A DNA stretch of 64,000 nt from Methanobacteriota archaeon (GTDB lineage: Archaea > Thermoplasmatota > E2 > JACPAO01 > JAHWKR01): assembly GCA_019347805.1 (NCBI GenBank), contig JAHWKR010000009.1, forward strand, positions 1 through 64,000, given 5' to 3'. Shown here in pieces: positions 48,392 to 58,465 of this stretch (its first letter is position 1; each line of letters begins with the position of its first letter). The notes under the pieces are model-generated. The model made no database searches. It was not told where the DNA came from and saw only the letters and a program-made list of their open reading frames with translations. Both the position numbers and the translations under genes were made by a program.

Positions 48392-49417
48392 ATGACGGGT
48401 GCCGTCCACCCTGCCCGGGATGAAGAAGCCGCGGTGGCCCTCCTGGCCATGGGCGGACCCCGCGAGGAAACCGAGGTCGCGCCCTTCCTCGAGGCGCTGT
48501 TCTCGGACCGGCGCATGATCCGCCTGCCTTGGTTCCTGCGCCCGTTCCAGGACCGGCTCGCCCGTCGCATCGCCCGACGACGCACGCCCCTCGTCGCGCC
48601 CAAATACGCCGCCATCGGCCATTCTCCACTCGTCGCCACCACGGAAGCGCTCGCCCGCGCGCTCGAAGACACCGCCGGCGCCGCCGGCCGACGCCTCTCG
48701 GCATGGGCCGGGATGCGCTACGGCCCGCCACGCACGCCCGACGTCCTCGGTAACGCCCTCCCCACGGCCCGCGCCACCCGTGTCGTGCTCCTGCCGCAAT
48801 ACCCTTTCTACAGCGGCGCCACCACCGAAAGCAGCCTGCTCGAAGCGGAAGCGGCCGTCACCGCCCACGGACTCCGCCCGCTGCGCATCGAACGCTTCGG
48901 CGACCATCCCCTTCATCTCCAGCTCGTCGAAGAGCAGGTCCGCGCCGTCTGGGACGACGTCCCCATGTCTCGGCGCGACGAGGCCCACCTCCTTTTTTCC
49001 GCGCACGGGCTGCCCGAATCCTATGTCCGCCGCGGCGACCCCTACCACGACGAGGTCCGACGCGCCTTCGAAGCCGTGAGGGACCGGCTCGCCGACATCG
49101 TCCCGAAAGAGCGCTTCCACCTGTCCTTCCAATCCCGTGTCGGCCCCGTCGAATGGCTGCGTCCCTACACCGACGAGACCCTCGTGCGTCTCGGCCGCTC
49201 CGGCGTGCGCAGCCTTGTGGTCGTCCCGTTCGGCTTCACCTGCGAACATCTTGAGACGCTGGAAGAGATCGACATCCAGTACCGGGAACTGGCGCACGAC
49301 AACGGCATCACCGGCTTCCACCGTGTCCCCACCCCCGGCACCGACCCCCGGTATGTCGCCCTTCAACTGGACCTCGTGGAGCAAGCGCTCGCCGATGACG
49401 ACGGGGGTGCGCGCTGA
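48392..49417 (+). CDS. hemH: Ferrochelatase
   Basis: VALLAMGGPREETEVAPFL...RVVLLPQYPFYSGATTESSL...LLFSAHGLPESYVRRGDPYHDEV; alternative upstream start at 48350. Confidence 0.92.
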   Translation: MTGAVHPARDEEAAVALLAMGGPREETEVAPFLEALFSDRRMIRLPWFLRPFQDRLARRIARRRTPLVAPKYAAIGHSPLVATTEALARALEDTAGAAGRRLSAWAGMRYGPPRTPDVLGNALPTARATRVVLLPQYPFYSGATTESSLLEAEAAVTAHGLRPLRIERFGDHPLHLQLVEEQVRAVWDDVPMSRRDEAHLLFSAHGLPESYVRRGDPYHDEVRRAFEAVRDRLADIVPKERFHLSFQSRVGPVEWLRPYTDETLVRLGRSGVRSLVVVPFGFTCEHLETLEEIDIQYRELAHDNGITGFHRVPTPGTDPRYVALQLDLVEQALADDDGGAR

Positions 49418-50715
49418 TGCGCCCCCCGACCCCGCGCGACCCCCACGGCCGGCTCCTCGTCATCACCTGGCGGCTCCCCAACACCCCCGCGGAACGACTG
49501 GAAAGGCTCCGTCTCGACGACGCGACCGGCCGCCGTGTGCTCGACAACGAGGACATCGAAGAGGTCTTCCTCCTCTCGACCTGCCAACGCCGCCTCGTCG
49601 CGCTCCTGCCGCGCGCTTCCTCGCGACCCGGCTCCCTCGCCCGCCGACTCGCCGACGCCCTCGCCGACGGCAATGCCACGATGCCCCCACCCGAGGTGTT
49701 CCATGGCTGGGACGCCGTCGCGCATCTTGCCGAGGTGGCCACCAGTCTCGACGCCCTCACTCCTGGCGAGACACAGGTCGTGGCACAGTTCCGCGACGCC
49801 GTCGCCCGCGCCCGCCGCGCCGCCTCGACCCGAGGCGCGCTCGACCGCATCCTTGACGGCTGTCTCCGCGTGTCGCGCAACGTCCGCAAGGACAGCCCTC
49901 TCGGCAAGGTGCGATCGCTCGTCCCCCTCGTCACCCCCCACCTCGAACAAGCGAAAGTGCGCGCCCACGGCGAAGGTCGCAAAGCGGTCGTGAGCGTCTA
50001 TGGCACCGGCGAGATGGCGTCCACCCTGCTGCAAGGCATCGACACGCGCGACATCACGCTCCACCTCGTCTCGCGCGACAGCGACCGCGCCCAAAGGCTC
50101 GTCGCCGGACGCGGCGACGCGACCGCGTGGGACCTCGACGCCTACCGCGCCGCCCGTATCGAAGCCGACGCCATCCTACTCGTCATGAAGACCACGACGC
50201 CGGTCTTCGACATCACAGACATCCCGAGTGGGCCAGGAGAGACGGTGGTGCTGGACCTCGGCCTGCCCCGCAACGCCGACCCCGCCATCGCCGGTTCCGT
50301 CCGGCTCATCGCGCTCGAAGACCTCGCACGCGTCGCCAACGCGGTCCCGCCCGACACGGCGCTCCTCGCCGTCCGTGCCCGTTTCGCCGACGAGATCGCC
50401 CGCTGGCGCCGACGCGCCGCCATCGAGGCCGACCGCGGCCGCATCGACTCCCTCCGCGCCGTCCTCGACGGCACCAGCGACGCGCTCATCACGCGACTGG
50501 AAGAGGACCTCGCCGCCGGACGGACAGAAAGCATCGACGTCTACCGCAGCGCCCTCAAACGCATGCGCCACCTCGCCCTCGAACACCTCGCCGAAGCGCT
50601 CTCGGCGCGCGCCGACACGAGGGGAAACGAGAAGAGAGACGAGGTCACACAAGGACCGGTCGCGGACGAGCGTAGGACCGAAGACCTTCACGGTGTCGAC
50701 GAGGTGCCGACATGA
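49417..50715 (+). CDS. hemA: Glutamyl-tRNA reductase
   Basis: VFLLSTCQRRLVALL, TPGETQVVAQFRDAVARAR, VSVYGTGEMASTLLQG. Confidence 0.9.
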   Translation: MRPPTPRDPHGRLLVITWRLPNTPAERLERLRLDDATGRRVLDNEDIEEVFLLSTCQRRLVALLPRASSRPGSLARRLADALADGNATMPPPEVFHGWDAVAHLAEVATSLDALTPGETQVVAQFRDAVARARRAASTRGALDRILDGCLRVSRNVRKDSPLGKVRSLVPLVTPHLEQAKVRAHGEGRKAVVSVYGTGEMASTLLQGIDTRDITLHLVSRDSDRAQRLVAGRGDATAWDLDAYRAARIEADAILLVMKTTTPVFDITDIPSGPGETVVLDLGLPRNADPAIAGSVRLIALEDLARVANAVPPDTALLAVRARFADEIARWRRRAAIEADRGRIDSLRAVLDGTSDALITRLEEDLAAGRTESIDVYRSALKRMRHLALEHLAEALSARADTRGNEKRDEVTQGPVADERRTEDLHGVDEVPT

Positions 50716-52358
50716 CCCTCCGGCTCGGCACACGGGCCAGCCCCCTCGCCATGGCACAGGCACGGCTCGCCGTCGCTCCCCTCTCCGGGGCGACGGAAGA
50801 GAAGGTCGAGGTCGTCCCGCTGTCGAGCCTCGGCGACGAAGACCAGGTCCGGCCACTGTCCCGGTTCCTGGAACCCGGCGCCTTCACCCGCCGGCTCGAC
50901 GACGCCCTCCTCGATGGTAGCATCGACCTCGCGGTACACAGCCTGAAGGACGTCCCCCTCGACCCCCCGCCCGGCATCTCGCGCACCTACACGCTTGAAC
51001 GCGCCGACCCCGCCGACCGACTGCTTCTAGCGGCCGGACACGAGATTGGTGCACTGGGCGGCCTCCGCATCGGTACGAGCGCGCCGCGCCGACAGACCCA
51101 ACTCCACTCCCTGCACTCCCACGCCATCCCGATCGATGTCCGGGGCAACATCTCGACCCGCATCTCCCGTATCGCGCACGGTGAGCTCGACGGACTCTTC
51201 GTCGCCTCGGCCGTCTTCGCACGTGACGCGCCTACGCTGCCAATCGGCGTCGAGGCACACCGTCTTCCGCTCGACACATGGCCGACCGCACCGGGACAAG
51301 GCGCCCTCGCACTGCAGGCGCGCGCCGGTGACGAGGCTGAAACACTTCTTGCAGAGGTCGAGGATGTCACCACCCACACCGCTGTCGCCACAGAACGCGC
51401 GATCCTGCGCCGGCTCGGCGGCGGTTGCGGCACACCGCTCGGCGCGACCTGTCTTCCCCCCGGACACCCAGAAGGCGACGCGGACCGATGGACGCTGCAC
51501 GCGACCCTCGCGCACGACGGAGCGGATGGCGCACCCGCGCGGCTTGCCCGGGCGACCGCGACAGGGGAACCGGACGCCCTGGTGACGCGGGCTCTCATCG
51601 CGCTCCAAGCGCCACCAGGACCGGATCCTCGAGTGACTCAGCCCACTTCAAAAGGCCGGGTCCTCCTGGTCCAGGACCCGGATCCCTTGTGGGTCGAAAC
51701 GCTCGCCGCGTACGGCTGGGAAACGACCTCGTGGTGGCCTTTCACCACGCGCATGACGCTCGACACCACCGACACCCACGCCATCGAAGCATGGCGCGAC
51801 GCCGACTGGGTCCTCGTCACGAGCCGCCGCGCCGTCGAAGCGTGCCGCCGGCTCGATGCGGCCGCCGAAGCGGGACCGAAACGCATCGCCTGCACCGGAC
51901 CCACGACGGCACGCGCCCTACGCGCCGCCGGGCAACCGGTCACGCTCATGCCAAGAAGCGCCACAGGGCGCGACACGGCACGGCTCCTTGCCGAGCGGAT
52001 GATGCGGGAAGGCACGACCCGGGTCCTGTGGCCCTGCGGCGCGAACGTCCGACCCGAGCCGCTGGCGATCCTGGAGGAGGCCGGTATCGATGTCGAACGC
52101 CTCACGGTCTACGATGTCCGGCCGAAACAGGTCCCCGCGCCGAGCGGGCGGTTCGACCTGGTCCTCTTCACGAGCCCGGCCACCGCGCGTACCATACTCG
52201 CCGAGCCGCCACCCGCGCTCCTGGAGACGCCGTTCGCCGCCATCGGCCCGACGACCGGCGCGACCCTCGAAGCACTCGGCCATCCCACCCACACGCTCCC
52301 CGAGCCGACCCCCCAAGGGCTCGTACGACTCCTTTCCACATTGCAGGTGACCCCATGA
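50712..52358 (+). CDS. hemCD: HemC-HemD fusion: porphobilinogen deaminase + uroporphyrinogen-III synthase
   Basis: MTLRLGTRASPLAMAQA...DLAVHSLKDVP...GTSAPRRQTQL...GGGCGTPLGA (HemC); C-terminal HemD-like ADWVLVTSRRAVEACRRL...FTSPATARTIL. Confidence 0.92.
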   Translation: MTLRLGTRASPLAMAQARLAVAPLSGATEEKVEVVPLSSLGDEDQVRPLSRFLEPGAFTRRLDDALLDGSIDLAVHSLKDVPLDPPPGISRTYTLERADPADRLLLAAGHEIGALGGLRIGTSAPRRQTQLHSLHSHAIPIDVRGNISTRISRIAHGELDGLFVASAVFARDAPTLPIGVEAHRLPLDTWPTAPGQGALALQARAGDEAETLLAEVEDVTTHTAVATERAILRRLGGGCGTPLGATCLPPGHPEGDADRWTLHATLAHDGADGAPARLARATATGEPDALVTRALIALQAPPGPDPRVTQPTSKGRVLLVQDPDPLWVETLAAYGWETTSWWPFTTRMTLDTTDTHAIEAWRDADWVLVTSRRAVEACRRLDAAAEAGPKRIACTGPTTARALRAAGQPVTLMPRSATGRDTARLLAERMMREGTTRVLWPCGANVRPEPLAILEEAGIDVERLTVYDVRPKQVPAPSGRFDLVLFTSPATARTILAEPPPALLETPFAAIGPTTGATLEALGHPTHTLPEPTPQGLVRLLSTLQVTP

Positions 52359-53383
52359 GAACCGAGACCCACCTTGCTGAACTCGCACCCCGCGACCGGT
52401 CCGTCGCACGGCCACGGCGCCTTCGCGCGCACGGCGCGATCCGAGACGCCATCGCCGACGCCTCGGTCGACCCGGCCCGACTGGCCCTCCCGGTCTTCGC
52501 GCTCGACGGCGACGGACGCGAGGAGCCCATCGCCAGCCTCCCCGGCCACGCACGCCTCGGGCCCGACCGGCTCGTCGAACGGCTCGCCCCCCTCGTCGAC
52601 GCCGGGCTTCGCTCGGTGATGGTGTTCGGCGTACCGGACGATAAGCACGACGATGCCCGCACGCTCACCGCGGAGGATGGACCCGCCCAGAAGGCGTTGC
52701 ACGCATTGCGCGAGGCATTCGGCGATCGCCTGCTCCTCATGGCCGACGTCTGCCTCTGCCCCCACACGACACATGGCCACTGCGGCGTGCCCGTCACCGA
52801 CGCCTCGACCGGACGCGTGCGCATCGACGGCGACGCCGCTCTCCCGCTCCTTTCCGCCGGCGCCGTCTCCCTCGCCCGGGCGGGCGCCGACTGGGTCGCG
52901 CCGAGCGACATGATGGACGGCCGGGTCGCCGCCGTCCGGACCGCGCTGGACGACGCCGGCCATCGCGACACCGCCATCCTCTCCTACACCGCCAAATTCG
53001 CGAGCGCCCACTACGGCCCCTTCCGCGAAGCGGCAGGATCTGCGCCCGCCTTCGGAGACCGCCGCACGTATCAGATGGACCCTCGGGGCGTGCGCGACGC
53101 ACTGCGCTCCGCCCGGCTCGATGAGACGGCCGGCGCCGACATGCTCCTTGTCAAACCCGGCCTCCCCTACCTCGACGTACTTTCTGCCCTACACGACCGC
53201 ACCGATCTTCCTCTTGCCGCCTACCACGTCTCCGGCGAATACGCCATGGTGCACGCCGCGGCCGAGCGGGGGTGGGTCGACGCCCGCGCGGTCTACGAGG
53301 AACAACTCGTCGCCCTCAGACGGGCCGGCGCCGACCTCGTCCTCACCTACGCCGCGCTCGACATCCTCTCGGAGGACATCTGA
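52355..53383 (+). CDS. hemB: Delta-aminolevulinic acid dehydratase
   Basis: LMADVCLCPHTTHGHCGV, DWVAPSDMMDGRVAAVR, LVKPGLPYLDVL, AYHVSGEYAMV; start set at MRTETHLAEL. Confidence 0.95.
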   Translation: MRTETHLAELAPRDRSVARPRRLRAHGAIRDAIADASVDPARLALPVFALDGDGREEPIASLPGHARLGPDRLVERLAPLVDAGLRSVMVFGVPDDKHDDARTLTAEDGPAQKALHALREAFGDRLLLMADVCLCPHTTHGHCGVPVTDASTGRVRIDGDAALPLLSAGAVSLARAGADWVAPSDMMDGRVAAVRTALDDAGHRDTAILSYTAKFASAHYGPFREAAGSAPAFGDRRTYQMDPRGVRDALRSARLDETAGADMLLVKPGLPYLDVLSALHDRTDLPLAAYHVSGEYAMVHAAAERGWVDARAVYEEQLVALRRAGADLVLTYAALDILSEDI

Positions 53384-54678
53384 TGAACATGCGACAAGAG
53401 ACACGCGACCATTGGAAAGAGGCCACCGCGCTGCTTGCCGGCGGCGTCTCGTCACCGGTCCGGGCGTTCCACGCGGTCGGCGGTGACCCGGTCTTCCTCG
53501 TCGAAGGCGACGGTGCCCATGTCCGCGACGCGTCCGGCCGCGACTACATCGACCTCTCCATGGCGTGGGGTCCACTGGTCCTCGGCCATGCCCGGCCCGA
53601 GGTGATCAAGGCGGTCCAGGAGACGGCCGCGAAAGGGCTCCACTTCGGCGCATGCCATCCGCTCGAGGCCCGCTTGGCACGGCTCATCGTCGACCACCAC
53701 AGCGCCGCCGAGAAGGTGCGGTTCACCACCTCCGGCACGGAGGCCGTGATGAGCGCCGTGCGGCTCGCCCGCCACGCCACCGGACGCAACAAGGTGGTCG
53801 CGTTCCAGGGTTGCTATCACGGCCATGCCGACCTGTTCCTTGCCGCCGGTGGCAGCGGACTCGCCACGTTCGGATTGTCCGGTGCGCCCGGCGTGCCCGA
53901 CGGCACGGTCGACGACACCGCGTTCCTTCCCCTTGACGACCTCGCGACGGTCCGGGCGTTCTTCGACGCGCACGGCGACGAAGTGGCCTGCGTGGTCATG
54001 GAGGGCGTCCCCGCCAACAACGGCCTGCTCGTGCAGGACCCGGCTTTCGTCCGCGCTGTCGAACGCATCGCCCATCGGCACGGCGCGCTCTTGCTTCTCG
54101 ATGAGGTCATCACCGGGTTCCGTCTCGGCCCTGGTGGCGCGACCTCCTACTATGGCCTCAAACCCGACCTCGTCACGTTCGGGAAGGTCATCGGCGGCGG
54201 CATGCCGCTCGCCGCCTACGCCGGCCGCAGCGACCTCATGGACCTCCTTGCGCCGACCGGCCCGGTCTACCAGGCCGGGACGCTCTCCGGCAGCCCGGTC
54301 GCGCTCGCAGCAGGTGTCGCGACCCTCGAGACGCTCCTTTCCGAGGCGCCATGGGACCACCTGTCGCACGCCTCCTCGCGCCTCTTCTCCGGTCTTGTGA
54401 ACAGTGCGGAATCCGCCGGTGTTCCGTTCACCGGGCAGGTCATGGACAGCATCGTCTGGGGGCTCTTCGCTGATGGGCCTCCGCCTGTCCGCCCGGACGG
54501 CATCACAGCGGACGCCGTCGCGCGCTATGCCCGGTTCCATCAGGCGGCGTTGCGGAACGGCGTTTACCTGCCACCGAGCGCGCACGAGGTGTCGTTCGTC
54601 TCCACGGCGCACGACGACGCGATCATCGACGAGACCACGGAGCGACTCGGACGCGCCATGGACGAGGTGGGCGCATGA
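53383..54678 (+). CDS. hemL: Glutamate-1-semialdehyde 2,1-aminomutase
   Basis: LAGGVSSPVRAFHAVGGDPVF, RFTTSGTEAVMSAVRLARHATGRNKVVAFQGCYHGHAD, TFGKVIGGGMPLAAYAGR. Confidence 0.95.
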   Translation: MNMRQETRDHWKEATALLAGGVSSPVRAFHAVGGDPVFLVEGDGAHVRDASGRDYIDLSMAWGPLVLGHARPEVIKAVQETAAKGLHFGACHPLEARLARLIVDHHSAAEKVRFTTSGTEAVMSAVRLARHATGRNKVVAFQGCYHGHADLFLAAGGSGLATFGLSGAPGVPDGTVDDTAFLPLDDLATVRAFFDAHGDEVACVVMEGVPANNGLLVQDPAFVRAVERIAHRHGALLLLDEVITGFRLGPGGATSYYGLKPDLVTFGKVIGGGMPLAAYAGRSDLMDLLAPTGPVYQAGTLSGSPVALAAGVATLETLLSEAPWDHLSHASSRLFSGLVNSAESAGVPFTGQVMDSIVWGLFADGPPPVRPDGITADAVARYARFHQAALRNGVYLPPSAHEVSFVSTAHDDAIIDETTERLGRAMDEVGA

Positions 54679-55718
54679 CGACGATGACGGCGCGCGAACG
54701 CTTCCTCGCCGCCTGCGCGGGCCGCCCCGTCGACCATGTGCCGGTCTGGTTCATGCGCCAAGCGGGCCGACATCTGCCGGAATACCGGGCGCTGCGTCGC
54801 GACATGGATTTCTGGACCTCCCTCACGACGCCCGACGTCGCGGCCCGCATCACCTTGCAACCCGTCGAACGCTACGGCGTCGACGCCGCGGTGCTTTTTT
54901 CGGACATCCTGGTGGCGCTTCCCGCCATCGGGGCGCCCGTCACCTTCGAAGGCGGCAAAGGCCCACGGGTCCTCGAACCGGTGCGCGACGCCGAAGCGGT
55001 CGACGCGCTCGGAGACGCCTCTATGTCCGACCTGTCGTTCCTCGCCGGGACCTGCCGGGCGGTGCGCGAAGCATCCCCGGACATCGCCATCGTCGGCTTC
55101 TCGGGCGCCCCCTTCACGCTCGCCGCCTACCTTGTCGAAGGCGGCGGCAGCAAGGATTGGGCCAAGACGCGCGCCTTCCTCCATGACGACCCGGAGACTT
55201 TCGGTCGCCTCCTCGACAAGACGGCGACCGCCGCCGAGGCCCAGATCGATGTCCAGATCGATGCCGGTACCGATGTCATCCAGATCTTCGATTCCTGGGC
55301 CGAGGTGCTCTCTGCCGAGGTCTACCGCGACGTCGTCCTGCCGCACCTGTCACGGCTTGTGACGCATGTCCAAGACCGCGGCCTCCCCTGCATCGCCTTC
55401 GCCAAAGGAAGCCCCCATCTTCTCGAGGTGGTCGCCGAGAGTCCGGCAGCGGTCATCGGTGTCGACTGGCGCGTCCCGCTCGATGTGGCACGACACCGGA
55501 CCAGTGGGCGTCCCTTGCAGGGCAACCTCGACCCGGCCCTCATGGCCGCCGCGCCCGAGGTCGCCGTCGCCGCGACACGACAAGCGCTCGCCGCCGCCGG
55601 GCCCGGCGGCCACATCCTCAACACCGGCCACGGCCTCTCTCCCGAGGCCCGTCCGGAGACGGTCGCCGCCGTCGTCAAATACGTCCAGAGCGCGACGCTC
55701 GTCAAGGAGGCGCCATGA
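54675..55718 (+). CDS. hemE: Uroporphyrinogen decarboxylase
   Basis: DHVPVWFMRQAGRHLPEYRALR, AVLFSDILVALPAIGAPVTFEGGKGP, FSGAPFTLAAYLVEGGGSKDW, LNTGHGLSPEARPE. Confidence 0.95.
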   Translation: MTTMTARERFLAACAGRPVDHVPVWFMRQAGRHLPEYRALRRDMDFWTSLTTPDVAARITLQPVERYGVDAAVLFSDILVALPAIGAPVTFEGGKGPRVLEPVRDAEAVDALGDASMSDLSFLAGTCRAVREASPDIAIVGFSGAPFTLAAYLVEGGGSKDWAKTRAFLHDDPETFGRLLDKTATAAEAQIDVQIDAGTDVIQIFDSWAEVLSAEVYRDVVLPHLSRLVTHVQDRGLPCIAFAKGSPHLLEVVAESPAAVIGVDWRVPLDVARHRTSGRPLQGNLDPALMAAAPEVAVAATRQALAAAGPGGHILNTGHGLSPEARPETVAAVVKYVQSATLVKEAP

Positions 55719-57076
55719 AGATCGACGCAGAGACCGTCCGCCGGTTCGATGTCCCCGGGCCCCGCTACACCTCCTACCCGACGGTGCCCCAATGGACCGA
55801 GACGCACGGCGCCCAAGCGCACGAGCGTGCCCTTGCCGCCGCCGCTTCCTCGACCGCGCCCCTGGCCCTCTACGTGCACATCCCGTTCTGCGCCAAGCGC
55901 TGCCTGTTCTGCGGCTGCAACACCCACATCACCCGCGACCCGAACCATCCACCGGTCTTCATCGAGACGCTCCTTGAAGAGGCGCGACGTGTGGCCGAAC
56001 GACTCGGCACCCGCCGGTCGCTGCGGCAACTCCACCTCGGTGGTGGTACCCCGACCCACCTCACACCGGACGAACTCGATTCACTCCTGTCTCCCCTGCT
56101 GCGACTTTTTCCGGCCCTTCCCGACGCCGAACTCGGCATCGAGGTCCACCCGGCGGTCACGACGACCGATCATATCGACATGCTCGCGCGACACGGCTTC
56201 GACCGCATCTCGATGGGCGTGCAGGATTTCGACCCGCAGGTCCAGGACGCCATCCGGCGCCACCAGAGCGTCGCCGAGACACAGACGCTCATCGAACATG
56301 CCCGCGCAGTGGGCTTCTCCGGGGTCAACCTCGACCTCATCTACGGTCTCCCCCACCAGACACCTGGACGGTGGACCCGAACGCTCGATGCGGTCATCGG
56401 TCTTCGTCCGGACCGCCTCGCGCTTTACTCCTATGCGCATCTGCCCTCCCGGTTCCCGCACCAGGCGGCGATGCCCGAAAGGGCCATGCCCAAAGAGGAC
56501 GGCAAGGTGCGCCTCTTCCTCATGGCGCGCGACCGCTTCCTCGACGCCGGCTACGAGGCCATCGGGTTCGACCACTTCGCGCTGCCCACGGACGACCTGG
56601 CACGCGGCCTCCACGACGGCACGCTCCACCGCAACTTCATGGGCTACACGACGCGCCATGCCCCCGACCTCGTGGCACTGGGACCGAGCGCCATCTCCCA
56701 GGTCGGTCCGACCTTCGCGCAGAACGACCACGCGCTCGCCGGCTGGGCCGAACGTGTGTGTGATGGACGCCTGGCGACCGTCCGCGGGATCGCGCTTTCG
56801 GCGGACGACCTCGCGCGGCGGGACGCCATCGAAGGGTTCCTCTGCCGGTTCGTCCTCGACGTCACCGCTCTTCGGCAACGGCATGGGCCGGCCGCCGGCG
56901 GTGTGGTCGCCGACATCGAACGGAACACGCCGGAGTGGGAGGCGGCACGACTGGTGGAGAAGGACGGGGCCCTGGTGCGGGCGACCGGACTCGGCCGGCT
57001 TTTTGCACGCAACATCGCAATGGGACTGGACGCCTATCTCGACAAGAACGCGACCGCCTTCTCGCGTACCGTGTGA
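55715..57076 (+). CDS. hemN: Oxygen-independent coproporphyrinogen III dehydrogenase (radical SAM)
   Basis: GPRYTSYPTVPQW, YVHIPFCAKRCLFCGCNTHIT, LHLGGGTPTHL, FDHFALPTDDLARGLHDGTLHRNFMGYTT. Confidence 0.95.
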   Translation: MKIDAETVRRFDVPGPRYTSYPTVPQWTETHGAQAHERALAAAASSTAPLALYVHIPFCAKRCLFCGCNTHITRDPNHPPVFIETLLEEARRVAERLGTRRSLRQLHLGGGTPTHLTPDELDSLLSPLLRLFPALPDAELGIEVHPAVTTTDHIDMLARHGFDRISMGVQDFDPQVQDAIRRHQSVAETQTLIEHARAVGFSGVNLDLIYGLPHQTPGRWTRTLDAVIGLRPDRLALYSYAHLPSRFPHQAAMPERAMPKEDGKVRLFLMARDRFLDAGYEAIGFDHFALPTDDLARGLHDGTLHRNFMGYTTRHAPDLVALGPSAISQVGPTFAQNDHALAGWAERVCDGRLATVRGIALSADDLARRDAIEGFLCRFVLDVTALRQRHGPAAGGVVADIERNTPEWEAARLVEKDGALVRATGLGRLFARNIAMGLDAYLDKNATAFSRTV

Positions 57077-57085
57077 GGGGACTGG

Positions 57086-58396
57086 ATGGATCGCGTGGAC
57101 GCCATCGTCGTGGGCGCCGGATTGGCGGGACTCGCCGCCGCACACCGGTTGCGCGCGCTCGGCCTGGACGTGCTTGTCCTGGAGAGCGCTTCCCGACCCG
57201 GAGGTGCCGTCCGCACCGTCCGTGACAGAGACTGGCTCCTCGAACAAGGACCCCACGCCGTCGATGCGTCCGCACCCGCGCTCCGCGCGCTTCTTTCGGA
57301 AGCCGACGTCGACCCGGGTCTTCTGGTCCCCGCCACACCTTCGTCGCGGGAGCGGTTCGTCGTACAGGACGGTCGACGACGCGCTGTTCCACTCACACCC
57401 ATCGACCTTCTGCGCTCGGACGTGCTTCCGTTCAGCGCAAAACTGCGGCTCTTATTGGAACCGCTCGTCCGTCGGCGCGTGGACACGGACGAGGAGAGCG
57501 TCGCCGCATTCGCCTCGCGCCGCTTCGGCCCAAGGACGCTCGACCTCGTCGACGCGGTCGTGACCGGAGTGCATGCAGGCGACCCCCAGCGCCTGTCGGT
57601 GCGCGCGGCTTTCCCGGCCCTCGTCGAGGCGGAGCGAACATATGGAAGTGTCCTGCGCGGGATCGCGAAGGGGTCCCGCAGGAAGCGTACGCTCGCTGCA
57701 CCCTTGGGCGGGATGGAACGCCTTATCGAGGCCTTATGCGAACGGCTCACGGTGCGGACAGCGACGCAGGTCACCTCGGTCGAAAAAAGTCCGGATGGAT
57801 CTGTCGTGACCCTTGCGGACGCGACCCGATACACGACACACCACCTCGTCTTGGCGGCACCACCCGGACCGGTCGCCGAGATGCTCGGGATAACACGACC
57901 GGATGTGCCGAACGCGCCGGTCACGGTCGTGGGGCTCGGATTCCGCGACGATGACCTTCCTGCCGACACCTTGCGCGGCTACGGCGCGTTGCACCCGCAC
58001 AATGAAGGACTGTTCACCCTCGGGATGCTCCACGAATCCACCCTGTTCCCTGCACAGGCGCCCGCCGGTCACTCGCTTGTGCGGGCTCTGGTGGGAGGCA
58101 GACGCGCCGCCGATCGCGCCCACCTTCCGGACAATCTCCTCGTCGATGGCGTCCTGGACGACCTGGAACGGATCGTCGGCATGAACGCACGACCGGTCTG
58201 GTCGCACGTGCTCCGGAACAGACGCGGGATCCCGCAACTGGAACTCTGTCATCAAGCCCATATCGAGCCGATCGTCGGGACGGTGGGCCGGATGGCCGGC
58301 GTCGCCTTGGCGGGATGGGGATGGAGCGGCATCGGCATCGAGAACTCGATCGCAAGCGGTCAGGAGGCAGCGAAGGCTGTCCTCAGCGACGCATAG
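57086..58396 (+). CDS. hemY: Protoporphyrinogen oxidase (FAD, HemY/PPOX type)
   Basis: DAIVVGAGLAGLAAAHRLRALGLDVLVLESASRPGGAVRTV...LEQGPHAVDAS...VVTGVHAGDPQRLSVRAAFPAL. Confidence 0.9.
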   Translation: MDRVDAIVVGAGLAGLAAAHRLRALGLDVLVLESASRPGGAVRTVRDRDWLLEQGPHAVDASAPALRALLSEADVDPGLLVPATPSSRERFVVQDGRRRAVPLTPIDLLRSDVLPFSAKLRLLLEPLVRRRVDTDEESVAAFASRRFGPRTLDLVDAVVTGVHAGDPQRLSVRAAFPALVEAERTYGSVLRGIAKGSRRKRTLAAPLGGMERLIEALCERLTVRTATQVTSVEKSPDGSVVTLADATRYTTHHLVLAAPPGPVAEMLGITRPDVPNAPVTVVGLGFRDDDLPADTLRGYGALHPHNEGLFTLGMLHESTLFPAQAPAGHSLVRALVGGRRAADRAHLPDNLLVDGVLDDLERIVGMNARPVWSHVLRNRRGIPQLELCHQAHIEPIVGTVGRMAGVALAGWGWSGIGIENSIASGQEAAKAVLSDA

Positions 58397-58465
58397 ATCG
58401 CTGGAAATGGCGTACGCTGGAAACGCAAAAGAAGCCGAGGGGAAAGAGACGGGAAAGGCTCCGTC

